NCBI GenBank assembly: GCA_964036045.1
Contig: OZ038384.1
Location: 31,725,771-31,789,770, forward strand
Reading direction: 5' to 3'
Length of the DNA stretch: 64,000 nt
Source of the DNA: Eutreptiella sp. 'Long Island Sound 2002'
Taxonomy: Eukaryota > Euglenozoa > Euglenophyceae > Eutreptiales > Eutreptiaceae
This document shows positions 42,465-52,290 of the stretch, in pieces (the first letter of the stretch is position 1; every line of letters begins with the position of its first letter). Position numbers and translations under genes: made by a program. Below the pieces are notes generated by a model that was not told the DNA's origin, did not search any database, and saw only the letters and a list, made by a program, of their open reading frames with translations.

Positions 42465-43290
42465 TCAACTTGCAGCATCTTGTGCAATGGTCCCGATAAT
42501 TTTGGCCTGCGGCATTCGTACATAACCCGAATAATGAGTGCAGAATCCTATGAAGGACCGCCTCTGGCTGATGGTGGTGGGTCGCTCCCAATGGTCCAAG
42601 GCCACCAACTTGCCCGGCATTGGCCTGCGTTGCCCATGACCAGCCACGTGTCCTGCAAACTCAACCTCCTTCAAATATTAGAATGCCTTCGTCGGCTTGC
42701 ATACCGTTGGGTGTAGAGCTAGGACGTGGAGCACTCGTCCCAAGTCTTTCTCGTGGGCCTTGATCAACGCATCCCCCAACATGTCTTCCGTGCCAGACCG
42801 CACAATGATGTCATCCACGAACGGGTCGGCGCAATCCCGCACAGGTCCTAGCAGATCCTGCATCATGCTTTTGAAATACTGCGTTGCCATTCTTTGTTCC
42901 CATCCACACCACTGTGCATTGCATGGGGCTGAGTGGCGTACTCATCGCTGTACAGGTCCTGAAGTCCTCATGCAGCGGCATCTGGTCATAACCATGTTTG
43001 AGGTTTAACACCCCAAAGATGCCCTTTTGGGCATGTATTTGCCGGATAATGTCGTTTAAGGGAAGAGAGTATGAATCATGCTGATTCAATACTCAATACA
43101 GCAATAATGAACAACTAACCGCCATTCGCCCTTCTCCTTCTTCGGCACAATGAATGCCGGGCTTGCCCACTCACTGTCTGAAGGTTGTATCCATCCGCGC
43201 TCCATGATTTCCTTGAAATGCTTTTTCATGCCCTTCGCCCGATCACCTTGAACCTGATATTTTTGATGGGGGACAATCCAAATCTGACTA
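42465..43290 (-). pseudogene. Gypsy reverse transcriptase
   Basis: Several frames give ERGWIQPSDSEWASPAFIVPKK, DSYSLPLNDIIRQIHAQKG, FGVLNLKHGYDQMPL, PFVDDIIV and EVEFAGHVAGHGQ with GFCTHYSGYVR. The YxDD-type catalytic motif survives as FVDD. The motif A Asp is replaced by Asn: LNLKHG, codon AAC. At least three frameshifts occur. The N-terminal boundary is the inversion breakpoint near 43,270. Confidence 0.9.
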
Positions 43291-43735
43291 CAGGGAAATC
43301 CACCAAGAACGAGTTCGTGAAGAGGGTGATGGACCACATGGCTGATCACGATGAGCCTGCGGGCTCTGACCCACCAACGTTGAAATTCCGACGCTCGGGT
43401 ATCGGATCAAAGCCCGACACCCCATTCAATATTGAGGAATTCAGAATATTATCGGCTGGGGTGACACCCACGATGTTGAAGAGGGTACGACGAATGAGGA
43501 AATTTCGGAGTACGATCCAGAGGAAAGCTACAGGGCCATTCGGTCAGTGGTGAAGGTGCCGACAGCTGCGGCCCACGAAGCAAGGGGAATTCCAAGAGTG
43601 GATGAGCTGTGGGAAAGATTGGTGAAGGATTATCCACGGTTGTTTGGCGGTGTGGCCGACAAAAATCCACCTGTTTGACACCGCACAGATTAAATTGAAG
43701 CCCAACCCCGAAGCATATCCATCAAGTGCATAACA
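43265..43735 (+). pseudogene. Inverted gypsy pol fragment (region preceding RT)
   Basis: On the plus strand, opposite to the rest of the element, one reads NPNLTTGKSTKNEFVKR, FRRSGIGSKPDTPFN, then DELWERLVKDYPRLFGGV and DKNPPV and, after a frameshift near 43,675, FDTAQIKLKPNPEAYP. The last part is what normally precedes the reverse transcriptase start in Ty3/gypsy (a PELF-type segment, then I-L-P). In an intact element it would adjoin the RT N-terminus now at 43,270 on the minus strand. The simplest reading is a local inversion of this segment. Confidence 0.65.
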
Positions 43736-44044
43736 TAATTTTCTCCAAAAATAAGCACAAACGACATGTGACTGAAGGATAAGTGCAAACAAAAATACAC
43801 ACGGCGCAACAACCAACTTACTTTCCTCCCTTCCCGTGCGCCTATCTCAAGCCACCTCCACTTCCATTCCCCTTCCCCTAAGGTTCCATCCGGCTTCAAG
43901 AGCCTCGTGAGCCCCCATGCACTTGCAGCGGCAAAGTGCACCCGTCCAAGCGGCACCCCGGCATGCTAAGGCACATGGGAGCATCGCCGGCCGGCCGGTT
44001 GCACGTGGCAACCCAGGGTTTACCTTTAGGATCTGTCATCTCTG
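43736..44044. other. Spacer upstream of gypsy pol, nothing recognised
   Basis: A Gag would be expected here on the minus strand, but none is visible. The minus frame (LGEGEWKWRWLEIGAREGRK) is short. The sequence is mixed composition. Confidence 0.4.
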
Positions 44045-44240
44045 CCGGATTTCCCGTTAGGGTGCGATTCGTGTCAGTGGCTGCAACCAGATAGTTCTCA
44101 CACTGTTAGCACCCGTTGGGAGGATTTTTCAGTCCCTCGGCCCGCATTACGAGAAGACAAAGCAGAAGAGAGCAGGCGCAAGCAACAGGCCCAGCCGCGG
44201 GGCGCGCGCACACAAGAAGGCGACAAAATTTAACCACGGT
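44045..44240. repeat. LTR-like repeat, right copy
   Basis: Partner of 38,220-38,400 in the same orientation. If these are LTRs, this one would be the 5' LTR of the minus-strand gypsy element. No primer-binding site was recognised next to it. Confidence 0.4.
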
Positions 44241-44340
44241 GCTTAAACATCTATCCAGGTGACGGTAAAATTACTAATTGCCAAATTAGTGAAAAGCGAC
44301 GGGTCGCGTCACAATGTTGGTACAATGATCCACAAAAACA

Positions 44341-44740
44341 GGGGGCTGCGATACAAATATTCAGGGGGCGGGTTGGGGGCAGAATACCTGGGCTATAGGG
44401 TACAAATATTCCGGGGAGCCGGAATATTTAGGCTCTAGGGTAAAAATATTCCGGGGGGGGGGACTATTTAGTCGATAGGGTCAAAACTCACCGGGGGGGC
44501 AGAATATTTTTTCACCCCCGGAATAGAATGCAGGTGGTAGACTTTTTATTCCGGGGTGTAGTAAATAATGTTCCGCCCCCCCCCCGTAATATTTAGTCAG
44601 ACCCCGGAACATTTCTAATCTCTAGGGCTAAATATTCCGCCCCCCCCGGAATATTTAGTCAGCCCCCGGAATATTTCTAGTCTATTAGGTTTTTATAATT
44701 GGGTACCCGAAATATTTCTATTCTATCTAGATGAATATTG
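44341..44740 (+). repeat. Palindrome-rich block, left direct copy
   Basis: Dense with AATATTCCGG/CCGGAATATT words joined by poly-G or poly-C loops. Perfect examples: arms of 10 bp with loop GGAG at 44405-44428, and arms AATATTCCG / CGGAATATT with a 7-C loop at 44631-44655. A corresponding block in the same orientation lies at 47,070-47,440 and shares the order TCTAATCTCTAGGGCTA, GGAATATTTAGTCAG, TTTCTAGTCTA. Confidence 0.9.
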
Positions 44741-44994
44741 AACAAGAAAATATGCTGTGTACAAAACCCTCTGCACAATGCCATCCCACAGGTGATGATG
44801 CTTTAATCCGGAGGATACAGGCTGTGCCAATGAGGGTCGTGTTTCAGGACAGCACCGACCTTAGAGCAGAAGTCAGGACCTTGTTGTTTGACGAGATTGC
44901 TCGTGTTGCACACTACATGAAGGATGGAATGCATGACCGCGTGGCAGCCAAAGAGGCGAGAAGCCGGTGGATTCTCCGCATTGGTGGCATGTAA
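44731..44994 (+). CDS. Small unrecognised ORF inside the palindrome composite
   Basis: An 87-codon plus-strand ORF with balanced composition (VPMRVVFQDSTDLRAEVR, LLFDEIARVAHYMKDGMHD). It begins at the very end of the left palindrome block. No family is recognised. Its position inside a repeat-bounded unit makes a small element-encoded protein possible, but a fragment of a host exon is equally likely. Confidence 0.3.
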   Translation: MNIEQENMLCTKPSAQCHPTGDDALIRRIQAVPMRVVFQDSTDLRAEVRTLLFDEIARVAHYMKDGMHDRVAAKEARSRWILRIGGM

Positions 44995-44999
44995 ATGTC

Positions 45000-45560
45000 A
45001 TATGCATAGCAGGTGCAAGAAGTCTTTGCCTTTGTTGACTTGTGCTGTGATCTCATCAGCGAAGTTTTCTTGCATTGTCAAATTCATTCATTGCACGCAT
45101 GCATGTGACTCTGGACATGCTTTGCCCAAACATCACATGATTTGTGTCCTTTGTTGATTTATCTCGTCAACCCTATGTTTGCACCGGAGGAAAGTTGGTC
45201 ACTTCCGATTTTGTCGGGACCAGAAGGAAGTCACTCTTAGAGTCCGGTGTGAGCGTGCACCCATGGAGCAGGTCACTCGGGTGAATCGCCCTCTTGAATA
45301 AATGCAGTTGTGTCTTTTTTTTCCGCTCAACAACAATGCATGAGCCATCTTGATCATTCACGGATTTAACAACACAATACCACACCCCACCAATCCCACC
45401 CTTGCATGCACATCTAGCACGTCAACCACTCCCCACGGCACGTGTCCCACTCCCCACGGCATGTGTCCCACCGAGTTAGGTGCGGCTTGGGTTGTCAAAA
45501 ATAATGATAACAATAAAAACCCACAATAATGATAATAGTAATCGCGGTAAGCCTGCATCC
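45000..45560. other. Spacer, nothing recognised
   Basis: AT-rich. Only short frames. A pair of near-identical CACTCCCCACGGCA-type words at 45,428-45,465 is the only visible repeat. Confidence 0.5.
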
Positions 45561-47060
45561 AGAATTGGCTGATACACCGTTGTGCTGTAGGAAATAGGCA
45601 GCCCCTCCAACCCTATTTTAAGGGTGCTGGACTCAAGAACGCATGTGTCCAGTCAATTAGAAGCCTCGTGACAAGTGTTTTGGGCCCGCCAGCACCTGAA
45701 AACAGCCATTTTTGTTCAAAAAATGCCAAAAACAGCGTTCTTTAACCCTTAAACGGTTTTTTTTGGGCCTGGGTGGTCACCTACAGGCCCCAAGACCCTA
45801 TTTTGAATGTGCTGAACCCAAAAGCGCATGTACTTCGTCAATCAGAAGCCTCGTAATAAGTGTTTCAGGCCTGACAGCACCTGAAAACAGCCATTTTTGC
45901 ACAAAAAAATGCCAAAAATGGCGTTTTTCTGCCCTGAAAGGGTGTTTTTTGGCCCTGCGTGGACAGGTGCAGGCCACCTACCCTATTTTGAGGATGCTGG
46001 ACTCAAACAGGTATGTGTTTCGTCAATTGGAAGACGTATAACAAGGTCTTCAGGCCCACCAGCTCCAAAAAACAGCCATTTTTGCTCAAAAAACCCCCAT
46101 CAGGGTTTCTTTTCTCCCTGAAATGGTGTTTTTTTGGCCTGGCTGGTCACCTGCAGCCCCCCCTACGCTATTCCAAGGGTGTTGGACTCAGAAATGTATG
46201 TATTTCTTCAGTTAAAAGCCTCCTAACAAGTGTTTAAGGCCCACAAGCACCTAAAAACAGGCATTTTTGCTCAAAAAATGCCTAAAACGGATTTTTTTAC
46301 CCTTAAAGGGTGTGGTTTGGGCTAGGGTGGTTACCTGCAGGTCCCCCTACCCTATTTCCAGGGTGCCAGAGTCAAAGCCACATGTGTCAATTGGAAGCCG
46401 TATAACAAGATCTTCAGGGCCACCAACAGTAAAAAACAGCCATTTTTGCTAACAAAAAATGCCAAAATGGTGTTTTTTGGCCCTGAAATGGTATTCTTTG
46501 GGCCTGGGTGGTCACCTGCATCCCCCCCTACCCTTTTTTAAGGGTGCTGCACGCAGAGACACATTTGTTCCGTCAGTTAGAAGCCTCGTAACAGGTGGTT
46601 CAGGCCCGCCAGCACCTAAAGACACCCATTTTCGCTCAAAGAAATGCCAAAAACGGCTTTTTTTACCCTCAAACGGTGTGTTTTGGGCCTGGGTCGTCAC
46701 CTGCCGGCCCCCTACCATATTTTCAGGGTGCTGAACTCAAAAGCGCATGTGTTACATCAATTAGAAGATTCGTAACAAGTGTTTCAGGCCCGCCAGCACC
46801 TGGAAACAGCCATTTTTTGCTCAAAAAATGCCAAAAATGGCCTTCTTCTGCCCTGAAACGGTGTTTTTCGGGCCTTGGCGGTCACATGAAGGCCCCCCTA
46901 CCCTTTTTTGAGGGTGCTGGACTCCAAAACACATATATCTTTCCGATTGCAAATCAGATAACAAGTATTTATGGCATTCGTGCACCAAAGAAACACCATT
47001 TGTCACTTAAAAATTGGCTCAAATGCCGGTTCTTTTGTGCACAAAACAGGTTCTCCAATG
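45561..47060 (+). repeat. 185-bp tandem array, about 7-8 copies, with spliced-leader-like motif
   Basis: Units start near CAGCACCTGAAAACAGCCAT and recur at 45704, 45889, 46074, 46259, about 46438, about 46624 and about 46808 (179-186 bp). Each unit contains a motif close to AGCCATTTTTGCTCAA, then AAAAAATGCCAAAAA and a GTTTTTTGGGCCTGGGTGGTCAC-like core. Divergence between units is high, so the array is old. Frames differ from unit to unit and no protein is supported. Confidence 0.9.
46074..46089 (+). other. Spliced-leader-like motif, best array copy
   Basis: AGCCATTTTTGCTCAA differs at one position from AGCCATTTTGGCTCAA, part of the dinoflagellate spliced leader as I remember it. No GT donor follows directly, which argues against an active SL RNA gene. 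Confidence 0.3.
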
Positions 47061-47069
47061 GTTTATTTT

Positions 47070-47440
47070 GTAGGTACAAATATTCTGAGGGGGGGGGTTA
47101 GGGGCGGAATATCTAGGCTTTAGGGTATAAATATTCCGGGGGGGGGGGGCGGAACAGTTAGTCTATAGAGTCAAAATAGTCCGGCTGGGGCGGAATATTT
47201 TTAGCCACGGAATAAAATGGAGGTGGTAGACTGAATATTCCAGGGTGTAGTAGAAAATATTGTGCCCCACCCCCCCCCCCCGGAATATTTAGGCAGACCC
47301 CTGAATATTTCTAATCTCTAGGGCTACATATTCCGCCCTTCCCCCCGGAATATTTAGTCAGCCTTCGGAATATTTCTAGTCTAATAGGTTTTCATATTCC
47401 AGTACCCGTAATATTTCTAGTCTATCCAGATAAATATTCC
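47070..47440 (+). repeat. Palindrome-rich block, right direct copy
   Basis: Direct counterpart of 44,341-44,740 with the same palindromic AATATTCCGG words. One example has arms ATATTCCG / CGGAATAT at 47328-47353. It closes the composite at the right side. Confidence 0.9.
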
Positions 47441-47772
47441 ACAAAAAAACAATCCGGGTACCCTATACTCCTTTGTGCACCGTCCACATAGTACGCGCGG
47501 CTGGACCATGCCTGTCCCGGTGAAGGCAAAGCGATTTCTGTAGCGTCCATGAATATCTCCTCATCTGGCGCAAACACAAATTCGTTCAAAGCGATGGAAT
47601 CGATCTTGGATCTCAAATATTCGCCATGGGCATCCCATTGACCCAGTCGGGTAAGCACCAAGATTCCTTTCTCTCTATCGGCAATGATTGTGTTGACGAT
47701 TCGTTCCGAATCTCGTTGGGCTCTGTTACACACAGATGTCCCCATCTTTCTGCGCCCCAATGTTTGTCCCAC
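47422..47772 (-). CDS. Transposase-like ORF fragment, weak assignment
   Basis: A 116-codon minus frame with ADREKGILVLTRLGQWDAHG, FVFAPDEEIFMDATEIALPS and SSRAYYVDGAQRSIGYPD. The MDATEIALP then YYVDGAQR pattern recalls the Asp strand of PIF/Harbinger-type DDE transposases (D-G-T, then K-R), but the match is weak. It starts next to the 1.69-kb repeat H1 and may be its 3' exon. No second Asp or Glu motif was found. Confidence 0.3.
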   Translation of the reverse strand: MGQTLGRRKMGTSVCNRAQRDSERIVNTIIADREKGILVLTRLGQWDAHGEYLRSKIDSIALNEFVFAPDEEIFMDATEIALPSPGQAWSSRAYYVDGAQRSIGYPDCFFVEYLSG

Positions 47773-47829
47773 GCCGAGTCACCGTTGTGCCAGTTCCTGG
47801 CGTACTTCTACAGTTTGGGTGCTTCTTGT

Positions 47830-49517
47830 GATGCGAGGACATCCGTCAATGGTCATTCTGTACTCAAAACTTCCATCATTCGACCGCAAGCTTCCCTGCA
47901 TAGAACCTAATCCTAAAGTTGCTCGCAATTCCTATCATTTGACTTGATTCCTGCTACTTTCACCACACGTACAATTTTCTTCTTTTCCTCTCCGGTCCAT
48001 TGGGATCCACCAGGGGGAGAATGGGTCGTTAGCTATAAAAGCACTTCATTTGCTCCACGAATTAGTGGCACGATGTGGCAATGCTCCGGCTGAATTACTG
48101 ACCATGAAATCATAGCCCAGTACGTTCGGGTGGCCTCGGTCCCCCGTCGCCGTTGTGTTGCCGGCCTTTCGCCTCCCCGTCACTTTTTCGGCACTTTTCA
48201 CCGGCGGTCGCTCCTCTGTTGTTTCCCTGTTGCTTACCGATTGCTCTCTTGTTGCTTCCATGCTGCTCCCCTGTCGCCTCCCTGTCGCTTTCCCGCCGCC
48301 CTCCTGTCGCTATCCTGTCGCTTCCTGTTTCTTCCTGTCGCTGCCGGTCGCTATGCTACTGTTTGCGTGCTTCCTTCCTGTCGGTCTCTTGTCCCTCTCC
48401 TCTTGTTCCTTCAGGTCGCTCTCCTGTCGCTGTTTTCTGTTGCCTCACTGCCACCCTCCTGTCGCTTGCCTGTTGTCTTCCTGTCGCTTCCCTTTCGCCT
48501 CCCTTTCGCCTCCGTGTCGCTTCCCTGTTGCCGGACGTGGTACCCTGTTGCTCTATTGTCGCTTGCCTGTTGCTTGCCTGTTGCCTTCCTGTTGCCTTCT
48601 TGTCGCCTCCCTGTCGCCTCCATGTCGGCTCCCTGCCGCTTCCCTGTCGCCCAATTTGTTACTTTGTTGCTCCTCTGATGCTTTAATGTGGCTTGCCTGT
48701 CGCTTTCCTGGCGCCTGCGTGTTCCCTTTTTGGCTCTTTTTGCTCCGAGAAAAAAGAGACCTAGTCACGCTTGTGATCTTCCCCTTTTGCCTTGCGTTTA
48801 ACCATCATGGGGCTCTCAAACATCCACATTATCTTTGTTGCACTCCTTGATCTCCCATTCATCTGTGCAAATGGCATGATTTCGTTGTGAAAAGCAATTA
48901 GAGGAGGAAAGCCACAAACACCTCAAATGGGCAGTTCCCTGGTAACAAAATTGTTCCTTGTTCGATACAAACTGCTTCATTGCGCTTTACCGGACCTCCC
49001 CAAAGGTTTGCAAAACAATGATGCAAATCGCTGTTGAATGCTCCAATCCTTTGCACCGTTTCACAATACTCAATCCCTAACACTTTTGGTGATCTACTAT
49101 GCAAATTTGCATGGCTGCTCAGCTATGGGCTCGCAACCATTTTTCAAATCAAACAGAACTTTTTAGGGATTGACCAGCCTGTGAGGGCCGCCTGTTTGGC
49201 GCCATGGGCACTCTTACCACGTCCCTGAGGTATCTCCCTTCCTCCACTGAGATACCAAGTTTTCCCTTGTCTGCAGTTGTTGCAGATTGACGGCAAGACG
49301 ATTCGCTTCCCGACGTTGCCGTTAAATGCCGTGAGTTGCATCAGTCAATCAGGATTTGCAACAGTCCTATGTAGATGATCAAATTTCATCAAAATTAAAT
49401 CTTTTTTGAATGATTCCTGAGCTCTGGCAAACTACCGCCCGACGTCGCCTGCGCACAGGGTTTGCCGGAGCTTCCGTTGGGAGTTTTGTTTGGGGAATTT
49501 CTCCCGTACCTGTGCCA
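47830..49517 (-). repeat. 1.69-kb dispersed repeat, copy H1
   Basis: Aligned with 56,692-58,383 in the same orientation with few differences from CATCCGTCAATGGT to GTACCTGTG. It contains a CT-rich tract (48.15-48.73 kb), a conserved block near GGGATTGACCAGCCTGTGAG and minus-strand frames such as FIANDPFSPWWIPMDRRGKE and GNCPFEVFVAFLL that look partly coding. Probably part of a transposable element, class unknown. Confidence 0.8.
48150..48730 (+). repeat. CCTGTCGCT-rich low-complexity tract
   Basis: Irregular repeats of CCTGTCGC and CCTGTTGC. On the minus strand it would encode Gln/Arg/Glu/Thr/Gly repeats (ATGKRQEGD type), which may extend the coding region of H1. The same tract lies at 57,030-57,620 in H2. 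Confidence 0.8.
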
Positions 49518-50140
49518 AAGCCTCCTGTGGGTCGCGCGCGCTGGGGTCCTGTCCCAGAACGAAATAAAAAGATGGGTAAAACACGACAAAAAAGGTTTCT
49601 GAATGGCTGAAAATAAAGCTAAATAGCATAAAAAACGTTTAGGCCAAAAAGCGCGCTGCGAAACGCGTAAAAACGCGACGAAAAGTTTTTCGGCGTGAAA
49701 TAGGTGAATAGTTAACGCCGTAAGCACCGTAGCGCTCGTAGAAACCTAACGCTGTCCCTGCCGTCGTCTAACTCCCTATAGGCGCAAAGAAATCCGCGTC
49801 GCGAGCAGCGCGTAAAACTCCAAAATTTTTCGTAACACGCCACGGCCCCTCACGACGCCCCCTGCCGCTTTTTCTGATTCCTCTCCATGTACCTCCCTCC
49901 TCACCCTGTGCACACCCTTGTGCCCGTCACTCCCCTTGCCCTGCAGCTCAGGCGGCCCTGGGGGAAAAGCGGTCAACCCCTAGCAATGAAAGCCGACCTA
50001 TTTGCCAACTACAGCTCAAGTACAACGACAAAGACGACGCCGTCAACGTTGAGGCCGCGGGGTTACATGTAAGTCACATGTACTTGCTGCCTGCCTGCGT
50101 GTGTGCGTAGGGTAGAGTAGAATTTTCTTTTTATCTTTTT
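49518..50140. other. Spacer right of H1, nothing recognised
   Basis: A stretch with several CGCG words separated by A runs (49.65-49.70 kb), then mixed sequence up to repeat X. No protein, RNA gene or repeat relationship is visible. Confidence 0.4.
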
Positions 50141-50144
50141 TTAC

Positions 50145-52290
50145 TTTTATTTTCAAAAAGCAAAAAATGGTTTTTAAAGAAAGAAGGAACACCCGCAGCA
50201 AAGCACAACACACAGCACACCCCAGCAGCACAGCACAACAGGGCGACACAGCACCACAGCACACAGCACGGCACAGCAAGAGACCACGACACACCAGAGC
50301 AGCACCACCAAGCCAAGGAGCGCCAAGGGAGACACCACAACACACAGCGACACACCACAGCACGAGGCACCAACAACAGCGCAGACCGAACCGGCACCGA
50401 ACAACACGACGCACAGCGCAACACAGCACCGCACACACAGGGAAAGGACACAAACGAACACCACCAGCAAAGGACAGCAGGGCGGCACAGCACGGCATCA
50501 CACGGCCACACACCACCACAGAACACAGGACACACCACAGGGGAGCTGGGCACCACAACAAACCACAGCACACAGCAGGGCGGCAGGCCACGCGGCCAGG
50601 CAGGAGCAACCGCGACAACACACGCCAGCGGAAAACAACAGCAGGTAACCTGACCCAGCAACGAACAGCGGGCAACCACAGGGAACAACACACATCAGCA
50701 GCCGGCGCGAACCACACAACACGGCACCACCAGCAAGACATGACGCAGACAGCACCACACCGCACGACAGACCACCACCAGAGCAATGCAGCACCACACC
50801 CCAGGAGGAATACGACCACGGGCCACGACAGGGGACCAGGCAACGGCAACAGGGGGCAGTAGCCCGAGGAAAGAACCAAGCCCAACACACGCACGCCACA
50901 CAGCAGCGAGGGCAAAACACAAAACACACCACAACACCGCCATGAGACAGGCAACAACACACACAGAACAGGCACAACCAGGGAGCAACCAATGACACAG
51001 CATAAGCGCCAACCGGCCCCCGCCGGGGCAACAGGCCCACAGCAACACACCCCGGCACACCCCACAGCGCAGGACACACAAACCAGCCAAGACACCGGAG
51101 AACCGGCACACCAAGGCAAAAAAAAAAAAGAACAAAAACAAAAACAAGGCAGAAGGGGAAACAAACAAAAGAACAAAAACAGCAAACAAGCAAGGAACAG
51201 GAGCAGCAGGGGAAAAAAAAAAGCCGGGGGGGAGGGGGGGGAGGGGGAGGGAAAAACAAACAGTGGGACCGAGCGGGATGAACACAGGGCGCCGAGGCCC
51301 ACAGCACCACAGGCCGGAAACCATCGACAAGGTGGCGCACGAGGAAAAAAAAAGGGGGGGGAGGAAAAAAGAGGGGGGGGGGGGGCGGGGTGGGGGGACC
51401 ACAAGACGCCAAGGCCGGAGGCACCCCGGGCCGGAAAACACAGAACGCCAGATACAACGGGGGCGCAACAAGGGAAAAAGGGGAGAAAAAAAAAAGAGGA
51501 AAAAGGAAAAAACAAAAACCCAACAACAACCACAAACAGGGTAACCCAAGCCTGGAGGGGGCCGAACAAACCAGGAGCGCATCAAGGAAGGCCACAGGGG
51601 AAGGTGAGGCGCACCAAAACGCGCCCGGGAGGCCGGACCGACCCGGCCAAGAAGAGCACGCACACATACACACACGCACGGGACCCGGGCGTGGCGTTCT
51701 CAGGCTCGAAAGGAGCGGTGTCGGCGTCCACACGAAACAGCCCCGGTGCACCGGCCGAGTCCCCCGTCGAAAGACGGACGGTACGGGAAACGGGACGCGT
51801 CAGTGACGGGGTCCACACACGCAAACAACCGCAGCGCAGGCAGCCCAGGACCGACGCCGGATGGACCTGCCAGGGACAACCCCATCGCGGGGCCCGGAAC
51901 GGGTACGACGCGGTGCGAGCTCAGCGCCCCTGCCTCTGCGGGGGCCAGCGGCAGGCACAGTGAGGCCGGTTCTTGGCCGGCCTCCACGTGCCCCGCGCAG
52001 CCGCCCAGTAAAACCGGGGGCGCAAGCCCCCGGGATAGAAAAGGCACCACAGTGTCGGGAAAGCCGACCGAAGCACCAAGAGCAACCAGATCGGACGAGG
52101 CACCACGTACCAACGCAGGGCCAGGACGCACGCCTGAGAGGCACGCCACCGACCACAACCACGGCACGAGGACAGGTGCGAAGCCACAACGGCCACCGGG
52201 TGCCGCGAACCCGGGAAGCGTGCACAACACACGAGGAACTGCGGCACGGGAGAAAGTGCCAAGGACAGCGGGGCCCCATGCCCGCACACG
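50145..52290 (-). repeat. Dispersed repeat X, copy 3, inverted and longest
   Basis: Reverse orientation relative to copies 1 and 2. The plus strand is depleted of T: 50176-50497 (322 nt) contains none, and 50548-50645 (98 nt) contains none. Purine-rich and A/C-rich subregions alternate, with G runs near 51,230-51,390. Long minus frames (up to 508 codons, Cys/Leu/Phe/Val-rich) reflect this bias. It leads directly into the inverted satellite, in mirror order of the left arm. Confidence 0.8.

Larger units (their letters stand above)
40330..43735 (-). mobile_element. Degenerate Ty3/gypsy retrotransposon pol region
   Basis: Minus-strand order: reverse transcriptase (43.3-42.5 kb), RNase H (42.37-41.99), a linker, integrase (41.65-40.83) and a short chromodomain-like C-terminus (40.7-40.33). 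This is the Ty3/gypsy domain order. Frames change repeatedly and catalytic residues are altered. A 0.46-kb piece at the 5' side (43.27-43.73 kb) is inverted. No Gag was identified. Confidence 0.9.

Noticed and set aside
45561-47060. CRISPR array or functional SL RNA gene array
   Set aside because: Unit length (about 185 bp) and eukaryotic transposon context exclude CRISPR. For SL RNA genes, no splice donor follows the motif and the units are too divergent.
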